DNA of 52,081 nucleotides from Pseudomonadota bacterium (GCA_023954855.1 JAGSGY010000035.1:1-52081); one strand, 5' to 3'; shown: positions 8,070-17,800, counted from the stretch's first letter. A program made the numbers and translations. Notes: generated from the sequence alone by a model not told the origin.

Positions 8070-8824
8070 ACGAGACCGTCTACCGCGTCCTGCTGGTCTT
8101 CATCTTCGCGATGTCGGCACTCACCTTCGCAAGCTCGATGAAGCGGGTCACCCGCTACGGCCGCTACATGAAGGACCACCAGAAGAACACCCTCCCCGCA
8201 CTCTGGGGCTGGCTGCTCTTCGAGTCGCCCCAGGTCGTGGCCTTTGCCCTGTGCTTCTGGCTCACGGCCGAGAGTCCTTCTGTCGTCGCCATCGGCATCT
8301 TCTGCGTGTGGCAGGCCCACTACGTGCATCGGGCGGTGCTGTTCCCGCTTCGTCTCAACAACCGCCACAAGCGCTTTCCCGTCGGAGGCGTGCTCGCCGG
8401 GCTGGTGTTCAACTCGATCAATGGCGTGTTGAATGGCTGGGCGGTGGCCCACGCCGCGCACCTCGACTCGACCACCTGGCTGACCGACCCTCGCTTTGTC
8501 GTCGGAGCCGCCATCATGGCCGTCGGCTGGGGCATCAACTTCCACTCCGACAACACGCTGATCGGCTTGCGAAGCGACGGCTTCAAGGGCTACCGCATTC
8601 CCACCGGCGGGCTGTTCACCTACGTCTCAGCCGCGAACTACTTCGGCGAAATCGTGATGTGGACGGGCTTTGCGCTGATGACGTGGACCGCCGCAGGTCT
8701 TGCGTTCGCGGTGTTCACCGTGGCCAACCTCCTGCCCCGCGGACTGGCCCATCACCGCTGGTACCTCAAGACCTTCGACGACTATCCGCCGGAGCGGCGT
8801 GCGATTCTGCCTGGACTGCTCTAG
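8066..8824 (+). CDS. Steroid 5-alpha-reductase family membrane enzyme
   Basis: 252 residues, polytopic membrane protein. It aligns by eye along most of its length with animal SRD5A1/SRD5A2: FESPQ with Glu53, AHYVHR with Tyr86 (spacing close to the catalytic Glu57-Tyr91 of human SRD5A2), TDPRFVVG, NFHSDNTL (158-165), YRIPTGGLFTYVSAANYFGE (176-195), LAHHRWYLKTFDDYP (227-241) and a hydrophobic end at LPGLL. Known reaction: NADPH-dependent saturation of the C4-C5 double bond of 3-oxo-delta4 steroids. The substrate would be the product of the isomerase encoded by the overlapping upstream gene. Its stop codon shares CTAG with the stop of the convergent gene. Confidence 0.92.
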   Translation: MNETVYRVLLVFIFAMSALTFASSMKRVTRYGRYMKDHQKNTLPALWGWLLFESPQVVAFALCFWLTAESPSVVAIGIFCVWQAHYVHRAVLFPLRLNNRHKRFPVGGVLAGLVFNSINGVLNGWAVAHAAHLDSTTWLTDPRFVVGAAIMAVGWGINFHSDNTLIGLRSDGFKGYRIPTGGLFTYVSAANYFGEIVMWTGFALMTWTAAGLAFAVFTVANLLPRGLAHHRWYLKTFDDYPPERRAILPGLL

Positions 8825-9909
8825 GGCACCGACCGCGTCCACGGAGCGAAGTACAACGGGCCAAGCTGTTGGCGCACAAACGGCTGCCGGAACTTCCAGA
8901 GAAATCCGTCGGTGACGAAGTGGAAGAGCGCCAGCCCGTCGAAGGCGTGAATGGCAAGCCGCGTCACCGCACCGGGGTCCGTCGGGAACACGGCCGCGGT
9001 CAGTCGTCCCCAGCCCGTTGCGATGAAGGCCAGCAGAATCAGGACCAGGTAGAACGCGAGCTGACGTCCCCGGAAGAAGGCCATCACCCGGTCGAGGCCA
9101 AAGCGGGTGTCGAGGGGCAGTCGGAACAGCCGCGGCTGCATGATCACGTGGTACTCGACGTAGTGCACGGCGAGGGTGGCGGCGTAGAGAAGGGTGTACG
9201 CCGCGGCAAGCGCCGAGCACAGCGCTTGGATGATGAAGTAGGCCACGACCACACGCTGTGCGCGCAGCCCCGAGACCTGCGCCGCCCGGACGTGGGCGAA
9301 GAGCAGCACGACAAAGAGCACCCCAAGCCCTGCGGCGACCAGCTTCACCAGCGGTTGCTCGAGCGCGATGGTGCCGCCAGCAAATGAGGTGTGCACTTGA
9401 AGGCCTGCCATGACCAGGAAGAAGCCGTTCTCCCAGTTCTTGGTCCATGCCGGCGACTGCCCGCGGGCTTGGCCCTTGAAGAGCTGCAGTACCCCGAAGG
9501 ACTGGCGTCCGACGTGGCCGTAGTTTGCGATGCGCAGCACGTAGGCCGTCACTACACCGACCACGGGAATGGCCTCGGCCACCTTGAAGGCCCCGAGTGC
9601 CGCCATCGTCAGCAAGATGATGACCGGAAGCGCGTACAGCGTGAACGTCGACCACCGATCACGTGCGAAATAGCGCCGATTCTCGTGCTGAAAGTACAGG
9701 AAGAAGGTCAGGATGAAGTGCGAGACGCCGAAGACTGCAAAGTAGAGAAGCGCGATGGAGGCCGTCACCGGGTGCTCGCTCGGCGGGCGGTTGATGAGCA
9801 GCCACCCGAGCGGAAGGGTCAGCAGGAAGAACGAGCCCAGGATGCCGCCCCACACCGGCGGAAGCTGTAAGAGGGTGCGTTCGTTCACGGCGGGTTCTGT
9901 CGCCTGCAT
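8821..9909 (-). CDS. Polytopic membrane protein with conserved-looking His motifs
   Basis: 362 residues with about nine to ten hydrophobic segments and ribosome site GGAG. His-containing motifs are spread through the membrane segments: FGVSHFILTFFLYFQHENRRYF (about 60-80), NYGHVGR, HYVEYHVIMQPR and FHFVTDGFLWKFRQ near the C-terminus. Such paired His and Asp residues recall membrane oxygenases or metal-dependent membrane enzymes such as Brp/Blh carotene dioxygenase, but the motifs are not a match to any family I can name. It converges on the steroid reductase gene with a shared CTAG stop, so it is not in that operon. Confidence 0.6.
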   Translation of the reverse strand: MQATEPAVNERTLLQLPPVWGGILGSFFLLTLPLGWLLINRPPSEHPVTASIALLYFAVFGVSHFILTFFLYFQHENRRYFARDRWSTFTLYALPVIILLTMAALGAFKVAEAIPVVGVVTAYVLRIANYGHVGRQSFGVLQLFKGQARGQSPAWTKNWENGFFLVMAGLQVHTSFAGGTIALEQPLVKLVAAGLGVLFVVLLFAHVRAAQVSGLRAQRVVVAYFIIQALCSALAAAYTLLYAATLAVHYVEYHVIMQPRLFRLPLDTRFGLDRVMAFFRGRQLAFYLVLILLAFIATGWGRLTAAVFPTDPGAVTRLAIHAFDGLALFHFVTDGFLWKFRQPFVRQQLGPLYFAPWTRSVP

Positions 9910-9986
9910 CCTGTCTCCGGTTCCGGATTCAGTGGCTCCGGCTGCCAGTGTCGAGCATCCCTACTGAGCGAGGGACGCCCCGGGTC

Positions 9987-12503
9987 CTACTCCCGATCGA
10001 CGGCCCGCTGCACCGCCGCGAGACGGAACTGCACAAAGGTGTTGGTGGGCGCGAGCCGACGCGCCTCGATGAGCAAGGGCAGCGCGCTCTTGTCGTCGTC
10101 CTGCATGGTGAAGTCGCGAGCCGCCCAGAGCAGCTCCATCACCTTCTGACTCTGGCCCATTGCCTCGGCGTCCGGGTGGGGAGCGGTCAGCACCGACTCG
10201 AGGGGGGTGCGATGCGCGAGCGGCTGGGCCATGCGAAACGGCTTGTTCTCGTAGCGCAAGAAGTGCTCGACCCGGGGACGGTCGTCGGTCACCACCGCCG
10301 CATCGCCGACAAAGGCCGCTAGGTCCTCGTCGGCGCTGATGAAGGTCGCGAGGAGGTCATCCACGGACTCCACGCCCACCTTGCGGAGGTCCTCTTTGAC
10401 GTCAGCCTCCTCCATGCGAAGGCGAAGCGCCTCGTGGTCGATCTGCAGAGGGTGGTGAGAGCCGATGATGATGCCCTCGTAGTTGCCCGGTACCCACAGC
10501 GAGACATGGGGGTAGACCTCCATCATCGTGCGAATCAGCATGCGATGAATCTCTTCGAAGCCCTGGTGGAACGGAATCCACTGCGCGACCACGGCATCGG
10601 AGTCGAGGCGCGCATCGGCGAGCTCGTAGAACTCCTGGCTGTAGAGGTTGACCACACCCGCCTCGACCGGTGGAGGCGGCTCGAAGGTGAGCACATCGAA
10701 GCGCGTGTCGCTCACTTGCAAGAAGTGGCGTCCATCCGAGGCGACCATCTCGACCGCGGGGTTCGTGTGGAACGAGTGGTTGACGGGGACGAAGTACGGC
10801 GCGAAGCCAAAGATGTGCCGAGTGATGTCGACCGCCCACACCCGCTTCTTTCGGTCGTGAATCGAGGCCGCGCCGATGGTGGTGCCGGTGCCGACGCAGA
10901 TCACGACGGTCTCTTCGGGCTCGGGCATCAGCAACATGGGCAGGTGCGCGAGCAGCGACATGTAGCGCCGGCCCTCGGGCCGATTGTTCGCGTACGAGGT
11001 GCCGTTGACGACCACCGACTGAAAGGTGCCTGCGTGCTCGTCCTCGTACTTGAGCACGACAAAGGTCGCATCGTCGGTCTCTTTGTAGACCAGCACCTCG
11101 CCGTCGTAGCGGGACTGCGACTCGCGCAGGTAGCCGGGCCCGTATGCGAGCAAGATCACCAGGCAAGTCGCCGCCGTCAGCCCTGCTTCTCTTCGAAGTC
11201 CAGGCACCGACCGGAGCTCGTTCTGCGTCGCATAGAGCACCGCGAACAGGGCGAGGTTCCCGAGGGCGAGTAGCGTGAACGCGCTCTGGGCCCCCAGCAG
11301 TGGCAGAAGCACAAAGCCGGCGACCAGCGACCCGAGGACTCCACCGTAGGTGTTGAGCGCGTAGAGCAAGGCCACCCGCGAGCCCAGCCGAGACAGGCGC
11401 TGGACCGTCAGCTCAGAGGCAAGCGGAAACGACAGGCCGATCAGCGTTGTCGGTGGCAGCAGCACCAGCAGCGTCGTGATGACCAGCGGGACCATGCCTC
11501 CGGCGCGCAGCGGGCTGTAGCCAAGGTAGTGAAGGATCACCTTCGACTGCGACGCGACGCCGAGGCTCACGAGCGCTGCCACCGCGATGCCCAGTTGCAC
11601 CCGAGCGAAGTTGGCGAGCAGCTTGTCCTTGTGCGGAGCCAGCCAGCGCGCGCAGGCAAACGAGCCGGCGACCAAACCGAGCAAGTAGGTCGAGAGCATG
11701 GTGCTGAAGCTGTAGACCGTGTTCGCGGCCGAGTACATGAGCAGCCGGAACCAGAGCACCTCGTAGCCAAGCGCGAGAAACCCGCTCGCCGCAAAGACCG
11801 CGAGAAGCGTCATCGCCTGCCGATCGGCGGCGGACGGCTCGGCATCGACCGCGCCAGCAGCCTCAACCGGCAACACGGCTTCGTCGCGGGCCAACCACAG
11901 CGCCACCACGCCAATCGCGATGTAGAGCAGGCTCGCCATCGATGCCGCGGTGAGCACGCCAAAGCTCCCAATGAGCACCAGGCCCATCGCTGCCGCACCG
12001 ACGGCGGCTCCCAGCGTGTTCAGGCCGTACAGAAAGCCAATCTTCTCGGCCAGATCGGTCTTTGCACGCACCAGATAGCGGGCAAGAATCGGGAGGGTCG
12101 CGCCCATCAGGATTGTCGCCGGGAGCATCGCACCGAGTGCCAGGAGCACCTTCACGGGCAGTGCTGTCGCCGAGTCCAGGGACATGAAGGGCCGAAACCA
12201 GCCTACCCACGACGGCCAGGCGGCCAGGAGCTGTGTCGTGCCGAACGACACCACGCCGAGCGCGAGCTCGAGCAGGCCGTACATGCGCAAGGGCCGAGCC
12301 CACTTATCGGAGCGGCTGCCCACCAGAAGACTTCCGGTCGCCAGTCCGCCGAAGAAACACGCGATCACGACCGAGGCGGTGACAGTGTTTCCGCCCAGCG
12401 ACAGTCCGAGCTGTTTGAACCATGCAACCTCGCACATCAGCGAGGCGACCCCGGAGGCGAAGAACACGGCGTAGATCGAGCGGAGCGCGGGGGTGTCGGA
12501 CAT
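9987..12503 (-). CDS. Membrane spermidine-synthase-like protein (MFS-like helices plus Rossmann domain)
   Basis: 838 residues from the ATG of MSDTPALRS; an ATG three codons upstream is equally possible, and neither has a clear ribosome site. Residues 1-480 contain about 14 transmembrane helices with repeated EVAWF/EVLWFR and GATLP/GLSFPLASE motifs, as in fused membrane spermidine synthases. The C-terminal third is a cytosolic Rossmann domain with VVICVGTGTTIGAAS (about 533-547) and VWAVDITRH, where polyamine synthases bind the aminopropyl donor. The classic Gly-Gly-Asp-Gly motif is altered to GTGTTIG, so true aminopropyl transfer is uncertain. A short helical, TPR-like tail follows. The gene lies downstream of the thioesterase on the same strand. 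Confidence 0.82.
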   Translation of the reverse strand: MSDTPALRSIYAVFFASGVASLMCEVAWFKQLGLSLGGNTVTASVVIACFFGGLATGSLLVGSRSDKWARPLRMYGLLELALGVVSFGTTQLLAAWPSWVGWFRPFMSLDSATALPVKVLLALGAMLPATILMGATLPILARYLVRAKTDLAEKIGFLYGLNTLGAAVGAAAMGLVLIGSFGVLTAASMASLLYIAIGVVALWLARDEAVLPVEAAGAVDAEPSAADRQAMTLLAVFAASGFLALGYEVLWFRLLMYSAANTVYSFSTMLSTYLLGLVAGSFACARWLAPHKDKLLANFARVQLGIAVAALVSLGVASQSKVILHYLGYSPLRAGGMVPLVITTLLVLLPPTTLIGLSFPLASELTVQRLSRLGSRVALLYALNTYGGVLGSLVAGFVLLPLLGAQSAFTLLALGNLALFAVLYATQNELRSVPGLRREAGLTAATCLVILLAYGPGYLRESQSRYDGEVLVYKETDDATFVVLKYEDEHAGTFQSVVVNGTSYANNRPEGRRYMSLLAHLPMLLMPEPEETVVICVGTGTTIGAASIHDRKKRVWAVDITRHIFGFAPYFVPVNHSFHTNPAVEMVASDGRHFLQVSDTRFDVLTFEPPPPVEAGVVNLYSQEFYELADARLDSDAVVAQWIPFHQGFEEIHRMLIRTMMEVYPHVSLWVPGNYEGIIIGSHHPLQIDHEALRLRMEEADVKEDLRKVGVESVDDLLATFISADEDLAAFVGDAAVVTDDRPRVEHFLRYENKPFRMAQPLAHRTPLESVLTAPHPDAEAMGQSQKVMELLWAARDFTMQDDDKSALPLLIEARRLAPTNTFVQFRLAAVQRAVDRE

Positions 12504-12567
12504 GGGGCGCATTGTGTCACGGCACCGCGCGAAGTTCAGCACTGCCCCGCAGCGAACGCCAGTGAGG

Positions 12568-13002
12568 CTAGCTGGCGAACTGCGGGAGCTTCTCGAGCGC
12601 ATAGAGATTGAAGGTGCCCACGGCAAAGGCCACCGGCTCACCCGTCGACTCGATCTCGGCGGTGCCGGTCACCACCAACAGCGACTTCCCGGCCGACTGG
12701 AGCTTGGCACGAGCCACCACCGTCTCGCCCTCTGGAGCGGGTCTCAAGAAGTTGACCTTCATCTCGACGGTACTCGTCGCGCGGCCGTTCGCGAGTGCGT
12801 GCGTCAGCGCCACGCCACCGAGCGTGGAGTCGAGGAGTGCCATCAGCGAGCCACCATGGGCGATGCCCGGCGCACCCGTGTGCATCCGCTCAATCGGCAT
12901 GCGTGCGGTCATGACGCCCTCTTCGAGCCCTCCGTCGATCTGCAGCGCGGTGATCAGGCCGCCGTACTCGCGGAGCTTCCGCCAGATGTTCTGCAGGGTC
13001 AT
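12568..13002 (-). CDS. Hotdog-fold thioesterase (PaaI/YdiI-like)
   Basis: 144 residues starting at the ATG after AGAGG; the longer frame upstream lacks a ribosome site. Family motifs include AHGGSLMALLDSTLGG (about 48-63), where His-Gly-Gly and the following acidic residue form the active site of PaaI-type thioesterases, and then VEMKVNFLRPAPEG, typical of the second strand. Known role: hydrolysis of acyl- or aryl-CoA thioesters in the cytosol. It is transcribed divergently from the LysR regulator across an 83-bp gap holding an inverted repeat, so LysR control is likely. It lies upstream of the spermidine-synthase-like gene with a 64-bp gap. Confidence 0.9.
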   Translation of the reverse strand: MTLQNIWRKLREYGGLITALQIDGGLEEGVMTARMPIERMHTGAPGIAHGGSLMALLDSTLGGVALTHALANGRATSTVEMKVNFLRPAPEGETVVARAKLQSAGKSLLVVTGTAEIESTGEPVAFAVGTFNLYALEKLPQFAS

Positions 13003-13019
13003 GGAGCCTCTCTGATGGG

Positions 13020-13048
13020 TAGATAGGCCTGCAACTCCTGCCATTCAA
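13020..13048 (-). promoter_or_regulatory. Candidate sigma70-type promoter for the thioesterase gene
   Basis: Read on the minus strand, TTGAAT (13048-13043) and TATCTA (13025-13020) are separated by exactly 17 bp and lie 17 bases ahead of the thioesterase ATG. The spacing is ideal and the boxes are fair matches. The adjacent LysR-type palindrome would lie just upstream of the -35 box, as expected for activation by a LysR protein. Confidence 0.4.
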
Positions 13049-13049
13049 C

Positions 13050-13075
13050 GCAACAACAGTGGGCAGTTCTGTTGC
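13050..13075. promoter_or_regulatory. Palindromic operator between thioesterase and LysR genes
   Basis: Arms GCAACA (13050-13055) and TGTTGC (13070-13075) form an inverted repeat. A second register, CAACAG (13054-13059) and CTGTTG (13069-13074), overlaps it. Interrupted dyads of this size, containing a T-N11-A core, are where LysR-type regulators bind in divergent intergenic regions. The site also touches the CATAAT box in front of the regulator gene, so autoregulation is plausible. Confidence 0.6.
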
Positions 13076-13085
13076 ATAATTGGAC

Positions 13086-14006
13086 ATGCTTGACGACCGA
13101 CGACTGTTCATCACCCTGGCCGAAGCCGGAAGCCTGGCGCAAACAGCCCGTCTTCTCAACGTTTCGCGCTCCACGGTGATGCGCCGGCTCAATGCCCTCG
13201 AGGACACGCTAGGCTTGACCCTCGTTCATCGTGCCGGTCGACGAATCGCCCTGACAGACACCGGCCGTCGCTATGCCGACAGCCTGAGGCCGATCTTCGA
13301 GTCACTCGACCGGGTCGAGCAGGAGCTGCACGAGGCCGATGGACAACTCCGAGGTCGACTGCGCCTCGCCCTGCCGTTCCTAGGCGCCAGCCGCTTTCTG
13401 ACCCCAGCCTTCGCCCGCTTCCATCGCGCGCATGCCGGCGTCGTGCTGAACATCGAGCTCGCACGCGACGTCCGGCATCTCGAGGTCGGCACCTTTGACG
13501 TGGCTCTGCAGTACGGCACCCGCAGCAATCCCGATCTCGTCGCCCAGCAGCTCTACCGCGAGCAGCTCATCCTCTGCGCGAGCAGCGCCTACGCGGCAGC
13601 AGCGGGCGCACCGCAGACGCTCGCCGAGCTCCAGGGCCACCGCGTCATCATGCAGCAGGACCTCGACGGCCGCTTGGTGCCGTGGCGCCTCCCGGACGGC
13701 GAACGCGTGGCCGCGCCATCGGCCTCTGCGGTGACCAACTCGGTGGTGGTGGCCTACGAGCTGATGCTCGAGGGCATGGGCATCGCTCGCGTTCCGCGCC
13801 TTCTCGCCGCAGACGCCCTCGAGAGCGGTGCCGCCGTCCACGTGTTGCCCGAGGTGCTCACCGAAGCGCCCGTGCTCTTCGTGTACGCCAACGACCCCAA
13901 TCCGGTGACGCGCGCCTTCCTCGACTTCATGCTGCGCGCCCGGTGGTCTACAGCCCCTGCTTCCCAATCCGGTCCTGCGGACGCCCCTCGCTCGGACGCG
14001 CCTTGA
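13086..14006 (+). CDS. LysR-family transcriptional regulator
   Basis: 306 residues from the ATG; a TTG two codons earlier is also in frame. The N-terminus is a winged helix-turn-helix ([36 protein letters not shown] over about 7-41, then [15 protein letters not shown]). It is followed by a linker helix and a periplasmic-binding-protein-like effector domain. No Shine-Dalgarno is visible. CATAAT lies five bases before the ATG, so the message may be leaderless. The gene is divergent from the hotdog thioesterase, its probable target. Its 3' end overlaps the convergent arsH by 59 bp, and its extreme C-terminus is Pro/Ala-rich. The effector is unknown. Confidence 0.9.
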   Translation: MLDDRRLFITLAEAGSLAQTARLLNVSRSTVMRRLNALEDTLGLTLVHRAGRRIALTDTGRRYADSLRPIFESLDRVEQELHEADGQLRGRLRLALPFLGASRFLTPAFARFHRAHAGVVLNIELARDVRHLEVGTFDVALQYGTRSNPDLVAQQLYREQLILCASSAYAAAAGAPQTLAELQGHRVIMQQDLDGRLVPWRLPDGERVAAPSASAVTNSVVVAYELMLEGMGIARVPRLLAADALESGAAVHVLPEVLTEAPVLFVYANDPNPVTRAFLDFMLRARWSTAPASQSGPADAPRSDAP

Positions 14007-14670
14007 ACGCCGCTTCGCGCCGCTCGCTGTAGCGGCTGACCAGTGGCTCACGAAGGTCACGCGTCAGTAGCGTGAAGCGAATCAGCTCCTCCATCACATC
14101 GACCACTCGGTCCCGATAGGCCGAGTCCTTCATGCGGCCATCGTCGTGGAACTCGTTGTAGGCCTTGGCCACGCTAGACTGGTTCGGAATCGTGATCATG
14201 CGCATCCAGCGGCCCAAGCGGCGCAACGTGTTCACGGTGTTGAAGGACTGACTTCCCCCGCTCACCTGCATCACTGCGAGCGTGCGTCCCTGTGTCGGGC
14301 GGACCGATCCGAGCTTCAGCGGCAGCCAGTCGATCTGGTTCTTGAACACCCCTGACACCGCGCCGTGAATCTCCGGGCTGCACCACACCTGGCCCTCCGA
14401 CCACTCCGACAAGGCGCGAAGCTCCGTCACCTTGGGATGGTCTTCGTGCTTGGGTCCCTTCAGGGGCAGATCTTCGGGATCGAAGAAGCGCACCTCGCAG
14501 CCGACGCTCGTCAAGATCCGACCCGCCTCCTCGCCAAGAAAGCGGCTGTAGGAGCGCTCCCGCAGCGACCCATGGAGAATGAGGATCCGCGGGGGATGCG
14601 TGCTGCGCTCCGGCACGGGAAGGTCGGGACGCGCAAGCGCCGGCGGGTTGCCATCGTGCCAGTCGGCCAT
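13948..14670 (-). CDS. arsH: ArsH, NADPH-dependent FMN reductase / organoarsenical oxidase
   Basis: 240 residues from the ATG preceded by AGGAG. It matches ArsH through most of its length: flavin-binding [10 protein letters not shown] (34-43), [74 protein letters not shown], and [20 protein letters not shown]. Known function: FMN-dependent oxidation of trivalent organoarsenicals to less toxic pentavalent forms, with NADPH-dependent flavin reduction. No arsR, arsC, arsB or ACR3 gene lies nearby, so this is a solitary copy. Its 3' end overlaps the LysR gene by 59 bp. Confidence 0.92.
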   Translation of the reverse strand: MADWHDGNPPALARPDLPVPERSTHPPRILILHGSLRERSYSRFLGEEAGRILTSVGCEVRFFDPEDLPLKGPKHEDHPKVTELRALSEWSEGQVWCSPEIHGAVSGVFKNQIDWLPLKLGSVRPTQGRTLAVMQVSGGSQSFNTVNTLRRLGRWMRMITIPNQSSVAKAYNEFHDDGRMKDSAYRDRVVDVMEELIRFTLLTRDLREPLVSRYSERREAAFKARPSEGRPQDRIGKQGL

Positions 14671-14868
14671 CGGATCTCCTGATGGCGGTCGGTAACGCAG
14701 GGGCCGGAGCACGGGCGGTCGTGGATTGTCGCGAGACGTAAGCGGCGTGCAGATGGCTCGTCTGGACTTCGATCCGACCGAACCGTTCGCGTTGATCGCG
14801 CCTAGTGTCGGCAACCGTACGGACACCGCCCCCCGCTGCCGCTAGGTTATGCCACCGCTGGAGCTGCC

Positions 14869-17800
14869 CTGACCCCCGGAACCCGTATCGGTCGCTACGA
14901 AGTCATCCGCACCCTCGGCGAGGGCGGCATGGGCACTGTGTGCGAAGCGGTCCTGCACGGCCCGGCAGGATTCACCAAGCGGGTAGCGCTCAAGCAGCTC
15001 AAAGAAGGCGGCAAGGGACTCGTGCATGAGGCGAAGCTCGGAGGCCTGCTCCAGCACCCGCATCTGGTCGAGGTCTACGCCCTCGAGCAGGTCGACGGCA
15101 CGTGGCTGTGCGCGATGGAGTTCATCGGTGGTGGCTCGCTCGCCAACTATTTGCCCATGCCCTCTAAGGCCGTGGTCGAGGTTGGCCAAGGGGTGGCACG
15201 GGGACTGGCCCATGCCCACGAGGCCGTCGGCCTAGTTCATCTCGATCTCAAGCCCGCAAACCTGCTGCTCCACCACGGCATGGTCAAGGTCGCCGATCTG
15301 GGCATCAGTCGCGCACGAGGATTCGCGACCGACGGCAAGGTCAAGGGCACGCCGATCTACATGGCGCCAGAGCACCGCCACAATGACAAGCTCGACGCGC
15401 GGGCCGATATCTACTCCCTCGGCGTCGTGCTCATCGAGCTCGCGACCGGCACGCCTTCGAAGGACCCGACCGCCGTCGCGTGGCTCGAGCCGGTGCTTCG
15501 CCGCTGCCTTGCCGAACATCCAAGCGACCGCTTTGCAGACATGCGGGAGGTCGGCCGGGCGCTGGCTGAAATCGAGACGAGTGGACCGGGCTTGGCGGAC
15601 CTCTCTCGTCGGGAAGCGCCCCCCACGGCCACCCTCAGCCACTCCGTCGACACCTACCTCTTCGACGCGCCGGGGAGCGAACCCGAGATTCACCGCACGA
15701 ACATCGGCGGCGAGCCCGATACCTATGTGGGCCGTGAGAGCGAAGTGGGCCTGCTCATCGACCAGCTGCGACCGCCGGGGCTCGTGACGCTCAAGGGCCT
15801 TGGAGGGCTTGGCAAGACGCGACTCGCGAGACGCGCCGCGCGCCAGTGGCGCGAGCTGATGGACGGCGAGGCCTGGTTTGCGGATCTGTCGTCGTGCACA
15901 AGCCCCGTTCAGGTCCTGCGCTCGGTCGCCGATGCGCTCGGAATCGGCCTCTCAGGCGAGGAAGAGGCCGCTCAGGTCCAGCAGGTCGGCTGGGCTCTCG
16001 ACGGGCGCGGCGATGTCGTTTTGGTCCTCGACAACTTCGAGCAGGTGCAGGGTGCGGGCGGCCTGATCACCACGTGGCGTGCCCTCGCCCCTCAGCTTCG
16101 GGTCCTGGTGACCTCACGGGAGCCCCTGCGCCTTGCTGGCGAGCACGTGGTTCACCTCGAGCCTCTCTCGGTAGACGAGGGCGTCGCCCTGCTCATCGAT
16201 CGGGCACGCGCGCGCGGCCAGCGCATCGAAGGCGACCCCGGACTTCCCGAGCTCGCGCGGCGCCTGGACTGCATTCCCCTCGCACTCGAGCTTGCAGCGG
16301 GTCGGCTCGGCCTCTTCGGCGTGAGCGAGATCATCGACCGACTCGACGAGCGTCTGAAGCTGCTGCGCGCAAAGCACTCATCCTCGGCCCGCCAATCCAC
16401 CCTTCGCGGGGCGCTGGATTGGAGTTGGGACCTGCTCAGCGAAGCCGAACGCAACGCGTTTGCGCAGTGCAGTGTGTTCGTCGATGGCTTCACCGTCGAA
16501 GCCGCTGAGGCCGTCCTCGACACGGGGGAGCTCTGGGCTCTCGACGTCGTCGAGTCTCTGCTCGACCGCTCTCTGCTGCACCAGCGGAGCGACGGCCGTC
16601 TCGGCATGTACGAGTCCACACGACTGTACGCGCGTGAGCGACTCACGGACCCCTACGAGCTCGACGAGCGACACGCGAAGTACTTCGCGGAACTCGGCCG
16701 CGCGGGCCGGCAAGCCAGCGCACTCGGGGCACTGCCACTCGAGCTCGGCAACCTGATGGCCGCCGCGCGCGCTGCTGTGGACCATGGCTGGGCCACGGTG
16801 GCTCTGGGGGCCGTCGCGGGGGCGGCGCAAGTCGTGGTGCATCGAGGTCCCGTCAGCCCCGCACTCGACCTCGCCGGCCACGTCACCGGCCTGCTCGGAC
16901 TCGACGTCGACGACCACGTCATGGCACATCAGCTCGCGGGAGAGCTCACCGCCGTTTCGGGAAACAACGCCGTCGCGGCGCTTCACTTCGAGCGGGCAGT
17001 CGCCCTAGCCAGTGGCGCCACGGCTGCAATCCACGCCCATGCGCTCGTCGGTCTCGCATCCGTCCACCGCATCACCGGCGAGCTCACCACGGCCACAGAT
17101 CTGCTCGAGAGGGCGCGGGCACTCAAGCCCAGCCGCCACGTGCAGGGCTTCATCGAGCTCGAAGCCGGCACACTCGCCTACCAGCGCGGCGAGTACGACC
17201 AAGCCACGCACGCCTTCGAGGCCATCCGAGCGCTGGGCGCACGACCGACGCCGCACCCCACCGCTGGTGAAGCCCTCGGAAATCTCGCCCACATCTACGC
17301 AGATCGCGGCCAGATCGAGCTCGCCCGCAGCACCTACCGCCGGGCTCTCGCCGTACACCGCACCCGCGGAGAGCGAGCCTATGAGGCGGCCACGCTCTCG
17401 AATCTCGGCAACATGGACGTCGAGCAGGGCAACTACGACCGCGCCGAGCGCTACTACACGTCCGCGCTGACCATGCAGAAGCAGAGCGGCAACCGCCGCC
17501 GCGAGGGTGTGTCGCGCAGCAACCTCGGCTCGCTGCTGATGCGTCGGGGACGCCTCGAAGAATCGCAGTCCCTCTTCGAGCAGGCGCTCGCCATTCACCG
17601 CGAGGTCGGAAACCGCCGCTCCGAGGGCCTCTGTCTCGGAAACCTCGGCTCGCTTCACCACGGCCGTGGGCGCTACGCCCAGGCCCGTCGGTCCTACGAG
17701 CGCGCCCGAGACCTCGCGCAGGTCCTCGACATCGAGCCCCTCCGTGGAGTGTGGTCCGGCGAGCTCGGCCTGCTACGCATCGAGCAAGGCGACTTCGAAG

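Noticed and set aside
9987-12503. Plain MFS transporter
   Set aside because: The C-terminal third is a soluble Rossmann domain with GTGTTIG and later polyamine-synthase-like segments, so a transporter label would miss half of the protein.
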